Shown: in pieces, positions 11,121 through 20,413 of the stretch
Position numbering within the stretch: position 1 is the stretch's first letter
How the letters are laid out: the number at the start of each line of letters is the position of its first letter
The notes under the pieces: generated by a model
Told to the model about the DNA's origin: nothing
Seen by the model: the letters and a program-made list of their open reading frames with translations, nothing else
The model's database searches: none
Assembly: GCA_907165135.1 (NCBI GenBank)
Contig: OU015570.1
Location: 2,135,525-2,199,524, forward strand
Length of the DNA stretch: 64,000 nt
Direction: 5' to 3'
Origin: Oikopleura dioica
Taxonomy: Eukaryota > Chordata > Appendicularia > Copelata > Oikopleuridae
Made by a program: the position numbers and the translations under genes

Positions 11121-11214
11121 AGGAGGAGTCCTCCTAAAAATTACATTTTATCCTAAACTAAGGAGGAGTCCTCCTAAAATTATACTTTACCCTAAACTAA
11201 GAAGGTGTCCTCCT
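11121..11214. repeat. Three tandem units with GGAGGAGTCCTCC palindromes
   Basis: AGGAGGAGTCCTCCT recurs at 11121, 11161 and (degenerate) 11201: a 40-bp tandem repeat in which each unit also has ACCCTAAACTA or a close variant. It lies between nucleocapsid and protease of M. The same palindrome is dispersed through 0.9-11.2 kb. Confidence 0.85.
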
Positions 11215-11226
11215 AAAAAGTCCCCA

Positions 11227-11694
11227 TTATTGGCTATTTTGTTTAAGTGGACACTGTCTGCTAAAGTGACCGCTCTGCTTGCAGTAATAACAAACGTAGC
11301 TCCCCTGGTTTGGGCAGTTTCTCAAAATATGACCGGATGACCCACAACCCCAGCAGATTCCCTCTTGATTTCCGATTGGTGGTTTGTTTTGTCGAGGGGC
11401 TGGCCTTGGGCCTTGTTGCTGAAAATTTTGTGGTGCCCAAGCTGGGTTCGCTCTTGGTGCGTAAAAGTTATTTCTTTGTTGAGGTTTAAAGCCGCCGCCG
11501 ACTTGGTGTCTTGGGTTATAATTATGATAATTACCCGGGCTCTGAGAACTTTCTGGGTTCTGAAAATTACTTCCTTGACCTTTGAAGTTCTGCTTTCCAT
11601 AGTTATTTTTGCCATAATTTTTGTAGCCATTATTTTTATAGGTCTTGCTTTGATCTTTTTGAGTCTTCTGCTCGTTTTTCTGTACAATTTTCAC
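11227..11694 (-). CDS. Nucleocapsid part of M gag, two CCHC zinc knuckles
   Basis: The open frame has a K/N/G/Q-rich basic N-terminus, a proline/glutamine-rich middle, then two zinc knuckles: CWGCGSSGHILRNC and CYYCKQSGHFSRQC, each CX2CX4HX4C. This is the RNA-binding nucleocapsid of an LTR-retrotransposon gag. It ends in a TAA/stop at 11227. Its start is not independent; it is the C-terminal part of gag, whose capsid part lies upstream in other frames. Confidence 0.8.
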   Translation of the reverse strand: MKIVQKNEQKTQKDQSKTYKNNGYKNYGKNNYGKQNFKGQGSNFQNPESSQSPGNYHNYNPRHQVGGGFKPQQRNNFYAPRANPAWAPQNFQQQGPRPAPRQNKPPIGNQEGICWGCGSSGHILRNCPNQGSYVCYYCKQSGHFSRQCPLKQNSQ

Positions 11695-11748
11695 ATTGTT
11701 GAGTGACGAAAGTTTCTTTTGACTTAAAAAATTCTCAGAGAATCTTAC

Positions 11749-12568
11749 TTATTCTTCTCCTTCTATATTCATGCTAATAACTTGAAAAACTGCGTCACTG
11801 GGGCAAATTTTCTTTCGAAAGTGCATGTCTGCGAATTTGGTTTGTCCCTTATTATTTGGAAACATTTTAGATGCACTTGCCATTTGGACAAGTCTCCTGT
11901 AAAAACTTTGTGGTGTGTCCCTGGCTGGGTTAAATGTGAGCATTTCGATTTCACGCAAAACAAGCTTATCGGGCTTTCTAGCCACTTCTTCAACAATTTT
12001 CTTGAAAGCTGCAATATTAAGTTTTTCCCTTGGGTCTCTAACTCCCTCAATTTATCAGTGAGCCCTTCCGAAATGGTTTTTGTATCAATTGCAGCCACGA
12101 TGTAGCCGATAAATTGTTTATCTGAAATTTTCTTACTTCCATTTTGCAATTTAAGGTTAAAGAGCTGATTTTCAACCCATGTTGGCAACCCATCCCGATC
12201 ATCTTTATCAGTAAATCTTTTCGGTAATTTGTAATATCTTCGCCCGCAACAACGTGTCTGTTGTACAAGAAATTAAGGGCGTTTCCGATGTTATTTTCGG
12301 TAGTTGTTATGTGTTTTGGATCGAAAAGTGGAATATTCTCTACTATTCCGGGGATTTCCGAGCAAAATTGTTCGTACGTTTTTGTTTCCAATTTATCGAG
12401 ATCACTTGGGATTTGTTTAAGGTATGGCATTGCGAAAACGATATACAAATTTTTGTATGGCTCTTCCTCTCTTTTACTGAGTAAATAAAGTGCCATTGCT
12501 ATGACGTGAGGTTCGCTTCTATTTTTCTTCCCATGCCTTTTTAAGTATTCTTTTTTTTTATGACTCAA
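11749..12568 (-). pseudogene. Capsid part of M gag, frameshifted
   Basis: Three overlapping frames (12568-12047, 12188-11769, 11985-11749) together make one gag-like capsid region. The last contains NPARDTPQSFYRRLVQMASA, the usual spot for the major homology-like region of Ty3/gypsy capsid. Frame changes near 12190 and 11990 break it. N-terminal start is taken at 12568, a few codons after a stop. Confidence 0.55.
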
Positions 12569-12589
12569 TCGCGTTATTACCCTTTGAAA

Positions 12590-13430
12590 AACTCATCCAA
12601 GCTAATAATTGTTCCATTCTAACTAACTGTATATCATCAAGTGACAACCTGTGCATTTTATACGAGGGGGGTCTCATCTTAGTTTTTTCAGTCACCAGAA
12701 AGAGATTAAACAGGTTATCCCTGATAGACTATACTGGCAAAGACTGCTTTCCTAATGACTGGTATGGGCCGATGGCTAACAGGTGTCTGACTTGCTGATA
12801 TACTTGCTAATTGATAAGAATGAATCCACCTAGTAAATTTACACTTGATTTATTTAATGTTAATATCTCTTGAACAGTTGGGTGGAGTCAGTGATGTTAT
12901 CATTTTCGTCGCTTAGTCTTCGTCGGTGAGCGTCCTGCTCACGAGCGCCTGCGCGCCATTTTTTGGATCGTAATTGTTCATTCTCTTAGGGAACTTAAGT
13001 GGTTCGGTAAAACTATGAATTCGACACCAACATAAAATAAACAATGCTTTCCCTTAGATGTTCATAGCGGGATATCAGTCAGCAGCCGCCCTCTTTCGGT
13101 CAAGATATTGAATTTGTGGGCATTACTCTTGCTCAGCAATCATATGAATTCAATTTGTTGATATAAATGAAACAGTAATTCTAAGAACAATTTTTGTAAA
13201 TGCTTCATTCCTGCAATTATAAAATGCTGCAGCATTTTCTATTTTCTTTTGGTCAGATTCAACAGCAATCTGACATTTATGCTTTTAATAAATAAGTCGA
13301 AGAGTAAACAGACTTTTTGCGGTTTTTTTTTTCATTTAATTTCATCATTTTGAGAGATAAATTTATTCGGAATGTTAATTTTAGAAAAGAATTAACGAAA
13401 ATTCTAAAGATTCTGGAGATATTCAATTTG
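12590..13430. other. 5' flank of retrotransposon M, no gene seen
   Basis: If M has a 5' leader and LTR they should be here. A minus-strand TGGTGTCGAATTC near 13020-13032 could be a primer-binding site, but no LTR partner was found on the other side of M. No convincing coding sequence. Confidence 0.35.
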
Positions 13431-13436
13431 CTCGAA

Positions 13437-14017
13437 CTAATGAAGGCAGAGGCACATAGCGCATTTGTTTCTCCAGCGACGAAGCTCATCATTTTGGAGT
13501 TTTGTGTGGCAATCCACACAGAAGAAATGTCCGCATAGCGTCACATAAATATCTTCGTCAATGTCATTTTTGCAAATTTTGCATGTTGTCATCTCTTCGT
13601 CGGACATTTCCCTGTCGCGAGAAATTCGCTGGGCTGCTCTTCTTTAGAATTTTTTAGAATTCTATTTCATGAGGGAAGAACGAGGAAAGTGGTCGAAGTG
13701 GGATGATACTTCGTCTGGTAATGCGGGAATTTTGGAGGAGGATATGCCATTCGTTACTGTTGAAGGGCATGTAGTTGCATAATTTGCAGGTTTCGCAAAC
13801 ATTCATCACATCTTGAACTTTGTCTGAAGCCGGCTATCGGTATGTCAAAAGCTGAGTCCGCTTCTTGGTTGTAGGCGGTCATCTGGGCAGACCTGTCCAG
13901 GAAGTCGAATTTGCTTTCCTGGACAGTTTCTGCACAGGAACTGAGGGCACAGTGTTCCTGGACAGAGTTCCGTCTAGGAAAGGCGTTTCGAAGTTCCGAT
14001 TTGTAAAGATCTAGCAC
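13437..14017 (-). CDS. Small RING-finger protein, last two exons
   Basis: The last exon (13641-13437) encodes a compact RING: CKICKNDIDEDIYVTLCGHF, then FCVDCHTKL and CAMCLCLH*, i.e. CX2C-X11-CXHX3CX2C ... CX2C, the zinc ligand pattern of C3HC4-type E3 ubiquitin ligases. The upstream exon (to 13758) is open from about 14017 and joins in phase across a 116-bp intron (13757-13642) with GTAACG donor and TAAAG acceptor. It contains CDECLRNLQ. No in-frame ATG is found upstream of 14017, so the 5' end is missing. If translation began at the ATG at 13607 the product would be only 56 residues. RING identity is secure; the gene model is moderate. Confidence 0.6.
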
Positions 14018-14463
14018 TCCATTTTAGTGACTACAATATCTTTCTTAGTGAATCGGTAACGCAAAATTTTTGATAGCATAAAACCAGAAAATTGTATGCG
14101 CTCCGCGCCTGATTTGAGAGTTTCATTCATTTCAAAGGTCATATATTTTCTCTACAGTTGCACATTTATCATTCAAAGTCACTTTTTGATCGTAATTTTG
14201 AATCTAGCTCCCTGCCACCCTTTAAACTCGATTTCAAAGTCATCTTGAAAGTTAAATTTACGACAGGAAATCAGTTATCGTTCCATATTGAGGAAAAATT
14301 GAAAGTTAAAAGATTAAAAGTCTCTAGATTTGCTTAGTTAGATGAGAGAAAACTGTGCAGGACTTATTGATATTAAAATGGATATTTTTTGTCTCGAGTC
14401 GGATAAAGGCGAATTAAGGCCAGCGCAAGAGCGCCTTCGAGCGGCAAAGGGCAGGTATCCATA

Positions 14464-14685
14464 CAGTCAGGTCTTGCAATTGCGCGAACTGCAATTGCGC
14501 GGTTTTCGGCGAAAATCCCGAAAATTTTGCATTTTCCAAAAATGCTTTTTTTCATAGTAAAAAGAAAAGAGGCGAAAAAGGTCAATTAAATTGTCCCATT
14601 TTCAAAAAAAATTGACGGCTTGCAATTACGCGGTTTTTGGTGAAATTCCCGAAAAATAAAACCGCGCATTTGCAAGACCTGACTG
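14464..14685. mobile_element. Short TIR element Q1 (TA target)
   Basis: A 222-bp element with ends CAGTCAGGTCTTGCAA / TTGCAAGACCTGACTG, flanked by TA at 14462-14463 and 14686-14687. A copy with no difference that I could see lies at 28978-29199. Interior is AT-rich with CAATTGCGCG near each end. The bases just outside are themselves inverted (GGTATCCATA / TATGGATACC), so the target was a palindrome. Confidence 0.85.
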
Positions 14686-14689
14686 TATA

Positions 14690-15288
14690 TGGATACCTCG
14701 ATTTTTTCGGGGCAATGCATTGAAATCATCGGTATCTATAGTATTATCTATAGTTAAATGCTTTAAATTCAATTTAAAAGGAATCCACAAGGCCAAGGCA
14801 GATTCTGCAAATGCAAATTTTTCTCTTGGGTCTGTTCTTACATATGATTACAAATTAGTGGTTTGGGCATCTAATTTACTCGAGATATTTGGGAGAGAAT
14901 GCAAATTTTTACCACAAAAGAATGAGCCAAGGACTAAAGTTGATTGAAAAAAATATAGTTGACGCGTGTCAAATCCTATAAAAGTTTACTGAACAAAAAT
15001 TAAAATCCTTTTTTTTTCATAAAAAGTCTGAAAATAAATCTTCTGATATCAAAATCTATCGAATTTGATTTTTTGAAAGTTTTTCATCCCAAAAAAGTCT
15101 CAACTTTTGCAAAATCGACCGTTACTTCTGACAAAATAGTCAGATCGCGCAAATTTTTGGCTGAGATAGGTTTTAAGACACAGCGAATAAGATGTAATGA
15201 GATTCATTCGAGCAAAGAAATTTTTTTTGGCCGACCCTACTATAGACTATTGTTAGGCATAACGCACAAAAAAATCAACTTTTTCCCT
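14690..15288. other. No recognised gene
   Basis: An open frame at 14720-14947 (75 codons) is plausible by length only and matches nothing I know. No repeats with clear ends were seen. Confidence 0.4.
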
Positions 15289-15291
15289 GTA

Positions 15292-16056
15292 CCGTGGTTT
15301 TCCATTTTAAGAGCGTTTTTTAGATGACAGGGTTTGCTCAAAACGCTCTTAAATTGGAAATTTTCCTATCGATATAGGATGACAGTGGTTATTTTCATTT
15401 TTCAGGGAATTTCGAAAGTATGAAACAGAAAAGATCTAGAAGCAAAAGTATTTGTATATCAAGATGAGAACGTGAGTGATTTTTTCAGGATTTTCCTCGA
15501 GCGTTTTTTCTTAATCTGATCTCTTTCATTCTTCAAAATGTCAGGAGAAGAAAAGAAAAACACATGTCTTTGGCTTAGAAGAAAAAATATGCGCAGATTC
15601 TGGTGAAGGCTCAAAAAGAAAGGATGGGAGAAAGACTGTCATGGAGATCTAATAGATAATCCGAAGGAAAATGATGGGGAAGACATGCCTCAGTCACTGA
15701 GGCTCAGGGTACATTTTCTAGCCTTTGTAGGAATAGGTAAATTAAATATCTAGGAATCAGATTAAAAGCAAAAGAGCTCCGACCATGATGGTCCGTCGGC
15801 GATGGAGATTGAAGAAGAACCTCAAGTTCAAATGACAGAAGGAGCCGACACTGCCAAACCATTGACTTTAAAATGGCCGGAAAAGCAGTCAGAGATTACA
15901 CGTTTTAGTTAATGATTTATTTGAGTCTAAAAATTTTTTGATTGCATAAAAATCTTCAAAAACGCTCTTAAATTGGAATTTTCGCAGATAACATAATTTG
16001 CAAAATGTTGGCGAAAACGCTCTTACATTGGGCGCTCTTAAAATGGAAAACCACGG
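15292..16056 (+). mobile_element. pogo/Tigger-like deletion derivative P1
   Basis: A 765-bp element with ends CCGTGGTTTTCCATTTTAAG / inverted, flanked by TA at 15290-15291 and 16057-16058. Sub-terminal AACGCTCTTAAATTGG repeats lie inside both ends. The interior keeps scraps of an ORF: ATGTCAGGAGAAGAAAAG near 15538, resembling the start of the HTH remnant in P2, and a C-terminal piece with MEIEEEPQVQ near 15800. So it is a transposon that lost its middle. A reverse-oriented truncated copy lies at 26525-27156. Confidence 0.75.
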
Positions 16057-16394
16057 TATTTCGAAAAGCTTGTATTCCTCTTCAAACTTTTCCAACACGG
16101 CCAAAGCGTTTTTTCCGATCTTAAATAGTTTTTGAGTTTCTTTTCATTTGAATTTAAATTTTACCATCTAAAGCACGTCCATTTCCAATATAAGTTACAT
16201 CATGTCCAAGCACCAGGAAAGACCGATCGCTGTCGACTGACCTATCAATAAAGGATGCTGCTCGCCATGGGTTCAAGTCCCTAAAAATTTTTATTTGTCT
16301 CTAGAAGCTCTTTTTTTCTCAAAACTGCGATCCTAGTCTTTTACATTTTTGAAACCAAAGCTCTGTCCGATTTTTTCAAATGTTCCCTAATATA

Positions 16395-17207
16395 CAGGGA
16401 AACCCCAACTTAAGGCCACTTTTTGGATGACAGCTAATTTGAAAAGTGGCCTTAAGTTGGGTGATTCTCCGACTAAGTTGGATGACGCTAAAATTTTTCT
16501 ATTTCTGGAGTAAGGGACTGAATCATGGGAATCAAAAATGAAAGGCTAAGGGCCTTATCAGAAATTTCCCGTACGAACCAAGTATGAATTGTAAAAACTG
16601 AATGCGCCATTTAAATCAAACCTTCGGTTATTTTTTCATTCTCTTAAAAATTAATTTGCTGCAAACATGTCGCAAGAAGAAAAGAGAATCCACATGACAT
16701 TGGCCGAGAAAAAAAGATATGCAGAGATTCTAGTGAAGACGCCGAAGAAGAGTGATGGAAAGAAGATTATCAATGGGCTATTTCGAAAGAAACATGATGG
16801 AAAAGACATTCCGACGCGGACATTTTCTCGACTTTATGATCAGCGGTTCAAAATCTTGGATTCTTAATCGAAAGTTTCGATTCGTAACGAAGGTTTCAAA
16901 TGTCTCAGCATTTCTTGGCGCATCAAATTTATGAAATACGAGCTGCAACTCCGATGGAGGTTGAAGAAGTACCACAAGTTTAAGTGAGAGAAGATGCCGA
17001 CGCCGAAAAGCCATCGACTTCAAATCGCCAAAGAAGCAGCCGAAAATAACGAGTTTTTTTATTTAAAAGTGGATCTACAATTTACTCACTGTGAATAAAA
17101 ATTGCAAAAAAAGTGGCCTTAAGTTGGATTTTTTTCGGATGACAGATTTCGAGGATTTTTCAAAAAAGTGGCCTTAAATTGCTCGGCCTTAAGTTGGGGT
17201 TTCACAG
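16395..17207 (+). mobile_element. pogo/Tigger-like deletion derivative P2
   Basis: Ends CAGGGAAACCCCAACTTAAG and inverted GGGGTTTCACAG; TA on the left (16393-16394), altered on the right. Sub-terminal GTGGCCTTAAGTTGG repeats occur inside both ends together with TGGATGACAG / CTGTCATCC arms. It carries the N-terminal coding remnant 16667-16867 and a C-terminal EVEEVPQV-like scrap near 16960. Its layout parallels P1, so both are internally deleted members of one clade. Confidence 0.7.
16667..16867 (+). pseudogene. N-terminal DNA-binding remnant of a pogo-like transposase
   Basis: 66 codons beginning MSQEEKRIHMTLAEKKRYAE and including NGLFRKKHDGKDIPTRTFSR. The pattern (LTLxEKxxxxxI ... IP..TxSR) is that of the Psq/CENP-B type helix-turn-helix that starts pogo/Tigger transposases. 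The DDE catalytic domain is absent. It stops at 16865-16867. Function: only residual; could at most bind the element's own ends. Confidence 0.5.
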
Positions 17208-17209
17208 TG

Positions 17210-18480
17210 AAACTTTCACTATATAATATGTAAGTTATTTGTTGACATTTTTTCTAGAACACATTTGTTTTTGTAATTTTCATCCCTTATTCTTGGATTT
17301 TTCATACCCTCTGTATATATCCCCTTTGAAACTTTTCTAAATCCATTTTTATTTTTACACCTTCTAGAATCTCCATTGTTTATTTTCCCAAAAAACTTTA
17401 ATTCCGATATTTTACACATTTAGTCTCAAATTTCATCTTAATTAATTTTTCATTATTCCATTAATTCTAATATATTTTTCAAATTAACTCACTTTTCGAG
17501 CCATTTTTTATTTTCTTCTTTAACCGGGATAAATTTTTCTTCCCACATTCAGAATCTTTCAAATTTAAGAAAAGAAGCAAATGACTGTTTTTCCTTTCGA
17601 CTCTGGTTTTTATAGCTGATTGGATAAATCCCGAATTATTCACACAAACTGAGCCTAGATCCGGTTCACTATTTTTCATATTTTATCATATTATCTCACG
17701 CTTATTATTCATTCTACTATTATTACACATATTCTTTCTAATATTAGTAATTTTTCTAGCTTTCGCATTACCTCTTTATCCAATAGTCAAGGTCGTGTTT
17801 TGCCGGAACTAGCTCCATTATTTGATTACTCTTCAAGAAATATGATTTGTTTCAAAAGTCGAGTTTTCAGAGCTAAATCTGGTAAAATTTCCGCGTTTCC
17901 GTCTCAACGACTCAGAAACTGGAATTTTTCCGTTTTTGGTCTAAGCTCGACTTTGAATAAAATCAAACTGATGAGTATTTTTCAGTTGCGCTGCCCTTAG
18001 GGATGTGTTTTAGAGAAATTCGGGCTTTTTCCCACTTCAAACTCAACAACACCTCAACCTCGCGCACCTTCATCCTAATCCTCTCTAATGACAACAACAA
18101 CTCCTAATTCTAGAATTTTTTATAGATCTTGTATAAGAGTTGAGGCCTTACTTTCGGTCAGTCACTGGAGGAGTGAACAAGTCCATCTTTCGATCTTTTC
18201 CGAAGTCCCTTTCGAAGCGTCTAAATAGAAACAATTTTTAAACACAACCGACGATATTTTTAAAATGAGATATATCAAGTTTTCTTAATTAAGATAAAGC
18301 CCTTGCCTGAGGCTTAATGAATAGAGGAAACAAACAGAAAAAATGACCACAATAAACAGTTAGAACTGATGCACAGAATACAGGCGTTTTGTTCTTGCCT
18401 AGGCGGAGTCGTGGTGTAAAGAAAACAAGGATCCAGGAGCTGCAGCTCCGGGCGTGCAGCTTCAGCTTTATGACGATCAG
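17210..18480. other. AT-rich stretch, nothing recognised
   Basis: Three short open frames (near 17219, 17479 and 17800) have no domain or splice support. No TIR pairs or tandem repeats were seen. Confidence 0.4.
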
Positions 18481-18488
18481 TCTTTGGT

Positions 18489-18836
18489 ACATTCGGGTCA
18501 TTGAAGATTGCCCATACTGTCGCAGCATCCGAGATCAGTCTGAAGTATCCCAAACCCTCGGTTTTCTTGGTTGAAGATGAGACAAGTGATACTTACGTTT
18601 TCAGCTTCAGGGTTTTCAGCCCCTCTTCTTTGGTAGCGTGATTGCCATGGGCAATGTCTCGTTAGCGATACTTAGAGAATTGCCGTGAAGAACGCTACGA
18701 GACATTGCCCATGGCAATCACGCTAGCAAAGAAGAGGGGCTGAAAACCCTGAAGCTGAAAACCGAGGGTTTGGGATACTTCAGACCGATCTCGGATGCTG
18801 CGACAGTATGGGCAATCTTCAATGACCCGAATGTAC
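18489..18836. repeat. Inverted repeat of a coding fragment (hairpin)
   Basis: Left arm 18489-18655 and right arm about 18693-18836 are inverted copies. In the right arm (plus strand) the frame reads AHGNHASKEEGLKTLKLK and then GLGYFRPISDAATVWAIF NDP. The left arm encodes the same on the minus strand (YFRLISDAATVWAI) and runs on into about 45 further open codons, but has a 36-base addition (18567-18602). I do not recognise the protein. The two arms could form a long hairpin RNA. Confidence 0.6.
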
Positions 18837-18837
18837 C

Positions 18838-19235
18838 TAGGGACCGAACGCAAATCAGGGGTCAAAATTTTAAATCGCTTGAAATGAAAATTTACAATAG
18901 TAAATCGAGTATGGCGATCATTTTCTTTCATTACAGTAACCCCGAAAAATGTCCGGAAGACCGAGAAAATCACTGCTCTAACCCTAATTTGGCCATTTTG
19001 AGAGTGAAAGAGTCGATGCTTAAGTTTTGGCACCAAAAAATCGATGGGAATTGATCAAAGGATGAAAATGCCAAAAATGAAGGTAGGTTTCCAACTGCCT
19101 CTTGTTAAGCAAGCATTTTAAAGTCTTCGAGCTTGAAAAATCGAAAAAATGAAAAAAGAGGAATCGAGCTCGCGCCCTCATGCGAACCCAGCAGAAGCGA
19201 TATCCACTAGGCCAGCAGTGTTGATGCATGAGGCT
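18838..19235. mobile_element. Left end of a hAT-like element related to 41400-43115
   Basis: Begins TAGGGACCGAACGCAAATC directly after the hairpin and stays similar to the left end of the element at 41400 for about 200 bp, then reaches a tRNA-like unit as that element does. No matching right terminus was found downstream, so it is truncated or diverged. Confidence 0.6.
19159..19227 (-). other. tRNA-like Pol III unit
   Basis: On the minus strand CTGGCCTAGTGGATATCG resembles an A box and GAGCTCGATTCC a B box, followed by a T6 run (plus 19151-19158). The acceptor stem does not pair, so it is not a functional tRNA; a tRNA-derived module (SINE-like) is likely. Confidence 0.4.
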
Positions 19236-19239
19236 TACA

Positions 19240-19630
19240 TTAACCAGGATTTATACTTGTTTTTGATTATTCTCAGAACATGACAGACCTTCTCATTGAT
19301 CGTTTGCCAGTTAACAGAGTCGGCGAAGAAATCATCATGGGTAGACTGTAATCAGTTTGAGTAAATTAAGCTTTCAAAGAAACGAGCTTAAAATCCGCGG
19401 AAAAAGGTTTATGTCTGCGAGACGCGAGTCTATGAGACCTGGGCCGGTACTGTTACGTTTATTACGTAACATGTACTAATGTAAGGTTCTCTTTCGAGAG
19501 TGATCTTATGCCGCAACGCGAAATTTTGCAACATGGCATTTCTGCGAAATTTTTTCTGTTATTTTTAATAATTAAGAGAATAATATAATTCAGTTTAGAG
19601 AAATTGCTAAATATTTTATCCTCGCCAAAT
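19240..19630. other. No recognised gene
   Basis: A 23-codon open frame starts at an ATG near 19278, but nothing supports it. Otherwise unremarkable sequence upstream of the translocase pseudogene. Confidence 0.35.
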
Positions 19631-19633
19631 ACA

Positions 19634-20098
19634 TGAAGAAATTCTTCATCCGTCACGACAAGAAAACCGACTTCTGGAAGTTTTTCGCTGGTTTGTTGGC
19701 CGCTGGTGATGCCGCCGGTGCTACATCCATGGCTTTCGTCTATCCCCTCGACTTTGCCAGAACTTGATTGAGCGCTGATGTCGGGTAGGTGACCGAAAAG
19801 CATGTACTTTAGAAGTTTATGCGTGAGTTCAGAGCGCTTCTGATCGACAATTCAACGGAATCCGCGACTGTATGAGAAAGATCTACAAGGCCTACGGTAT
19901 CACCGGTCTCTACCAAGACTTAACCATCTTAGTATTCGGAATCATCATCTACAGAGCTTGCTTCTTCGTCTCTACCATAGAATGAAGGTAAAAAATTCCG
20001 ACAAAACTCTTAAACAAGCTCTTTAGGGCTCTCAACGAATGTACAGCGGCTCTATCGACTGCGCTAGAAAAATCCTCGCCAACGAACTCAAGCAGTTT
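19634..20098 (+). pseudogene. ADP/ATP translocase (mitochondrial carrier) fragment
   Basis: Three exon-like blocks match the middle of an animal ADP/ATP carrier. The first has [11 protein letters not shown] and [14 protein letters not shown] (carrier signature P-x-D-x-x-R). The second has FNGIRDCMRKIYKAYG, ITGLYQD and FGIIIYRACFF. The third has MYSGSIDCARKILANE. Blocks are separated by short intron-like gaps (GTAGGT...TTCAG near 19786-19832; a 39-base GTAAAA...TTTAG near 19989-20027), so this is not a processed copy. A TGA in PLDFART-stop and a frame problem at the first junction kill it; both ends of the gene are missing. The intact family member exchanges ADP and ATP across the inner mitochondrial membrane. 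Confidence 0.75.
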
Positions 20099-20159
20099 AG
20101 CTGTTAACTCTCAGGCTGACAAAGAATTAATATCATTATTTATTTACATTTCATTTATT

Positions 20160-20198
20160 TAGCAGAAGCTTTTCGCCATTACGGCTTCTTCAGTGCTA
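20160..20198 (-). ncRNA. Hammerhead-like ribozyme motif, left arm
   Basis: On the minus strand: stem I TAGCA/TGCTA, core CTGAAGA, stem II GCC-GTAAT-GGC, core GAA, and a minimal AAGCTT stem III. Penelope-like elements are known to carry hammerheads with very short stem III that can act as dimers. One extra A precedes stem II, so activity is uncertain. This copy is in the sense of the ORFs. Confidence 0.45.
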
Positions 20199-20413
20199 CA
20201 GAGAAATAGTTGGAAAATCAGAAACATAAAAAAAGCTGTTACCTTAAGTGATGCAAAGACAGAACTGATTGGAAAATCGAAAACAACTACCACAATCACT
20301 GGTGTTCTAGAGATTTTTCAAAAAGAAAAACAACAATAAGCGCCGAAATGTTGACAATGAGACAGGGGCAACCTTTTTCCGCGCGTAAAAGCCCCTGTCT
20401 CGATATAAAATCT

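Larger units (their letters stand above)
3572..12568 (-). mobile_element. Retrotransposon M: env-bearing Ty3/gypsy-type element, degenerate
   Basis: Read on the minus strand the order is gag, two CCHC zinc knuckles, aspartic protease (DTGA), reverse transcriptase (YIDD), RNase H, integrase with GPY module, and an env-like membrane glycoprotein. This is the order of errantivirus-like Ty3/gypsy elements and of the Tor elements reported from Oikopleura. Pol and env overlap by four bases (ATGA at 6321-6324). The element is dead: frameshifts in gag, a stop in integrase, and inserted short elements at 4809-5216, 9761-10735 and (inside the latter) 9988-10300. LTRs were not found; a weak primer-binding-like TGGTGTCGAATTC reads on the minus strand near 13020-13032. 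Confidence 0.85.

Noticed and set aside
12590-13530. 5' LTR of retrotransposon M
   Set aside because: No matching direct repeat was found beyond env (2.2-3.5 kb). The primer-binding-like sequence alone is not enough.
16193-16285. Possible tRNA-like unit with B box GGTTCAAGTCC
   Set aside because: The B box is good but I could not find an A box at the right distance or any pairing arms.
19278-19352. 23-codon frame upstream of the translocase pseudogene as a small gene or exon
   Set aside because: Too short and without splice or composition support.
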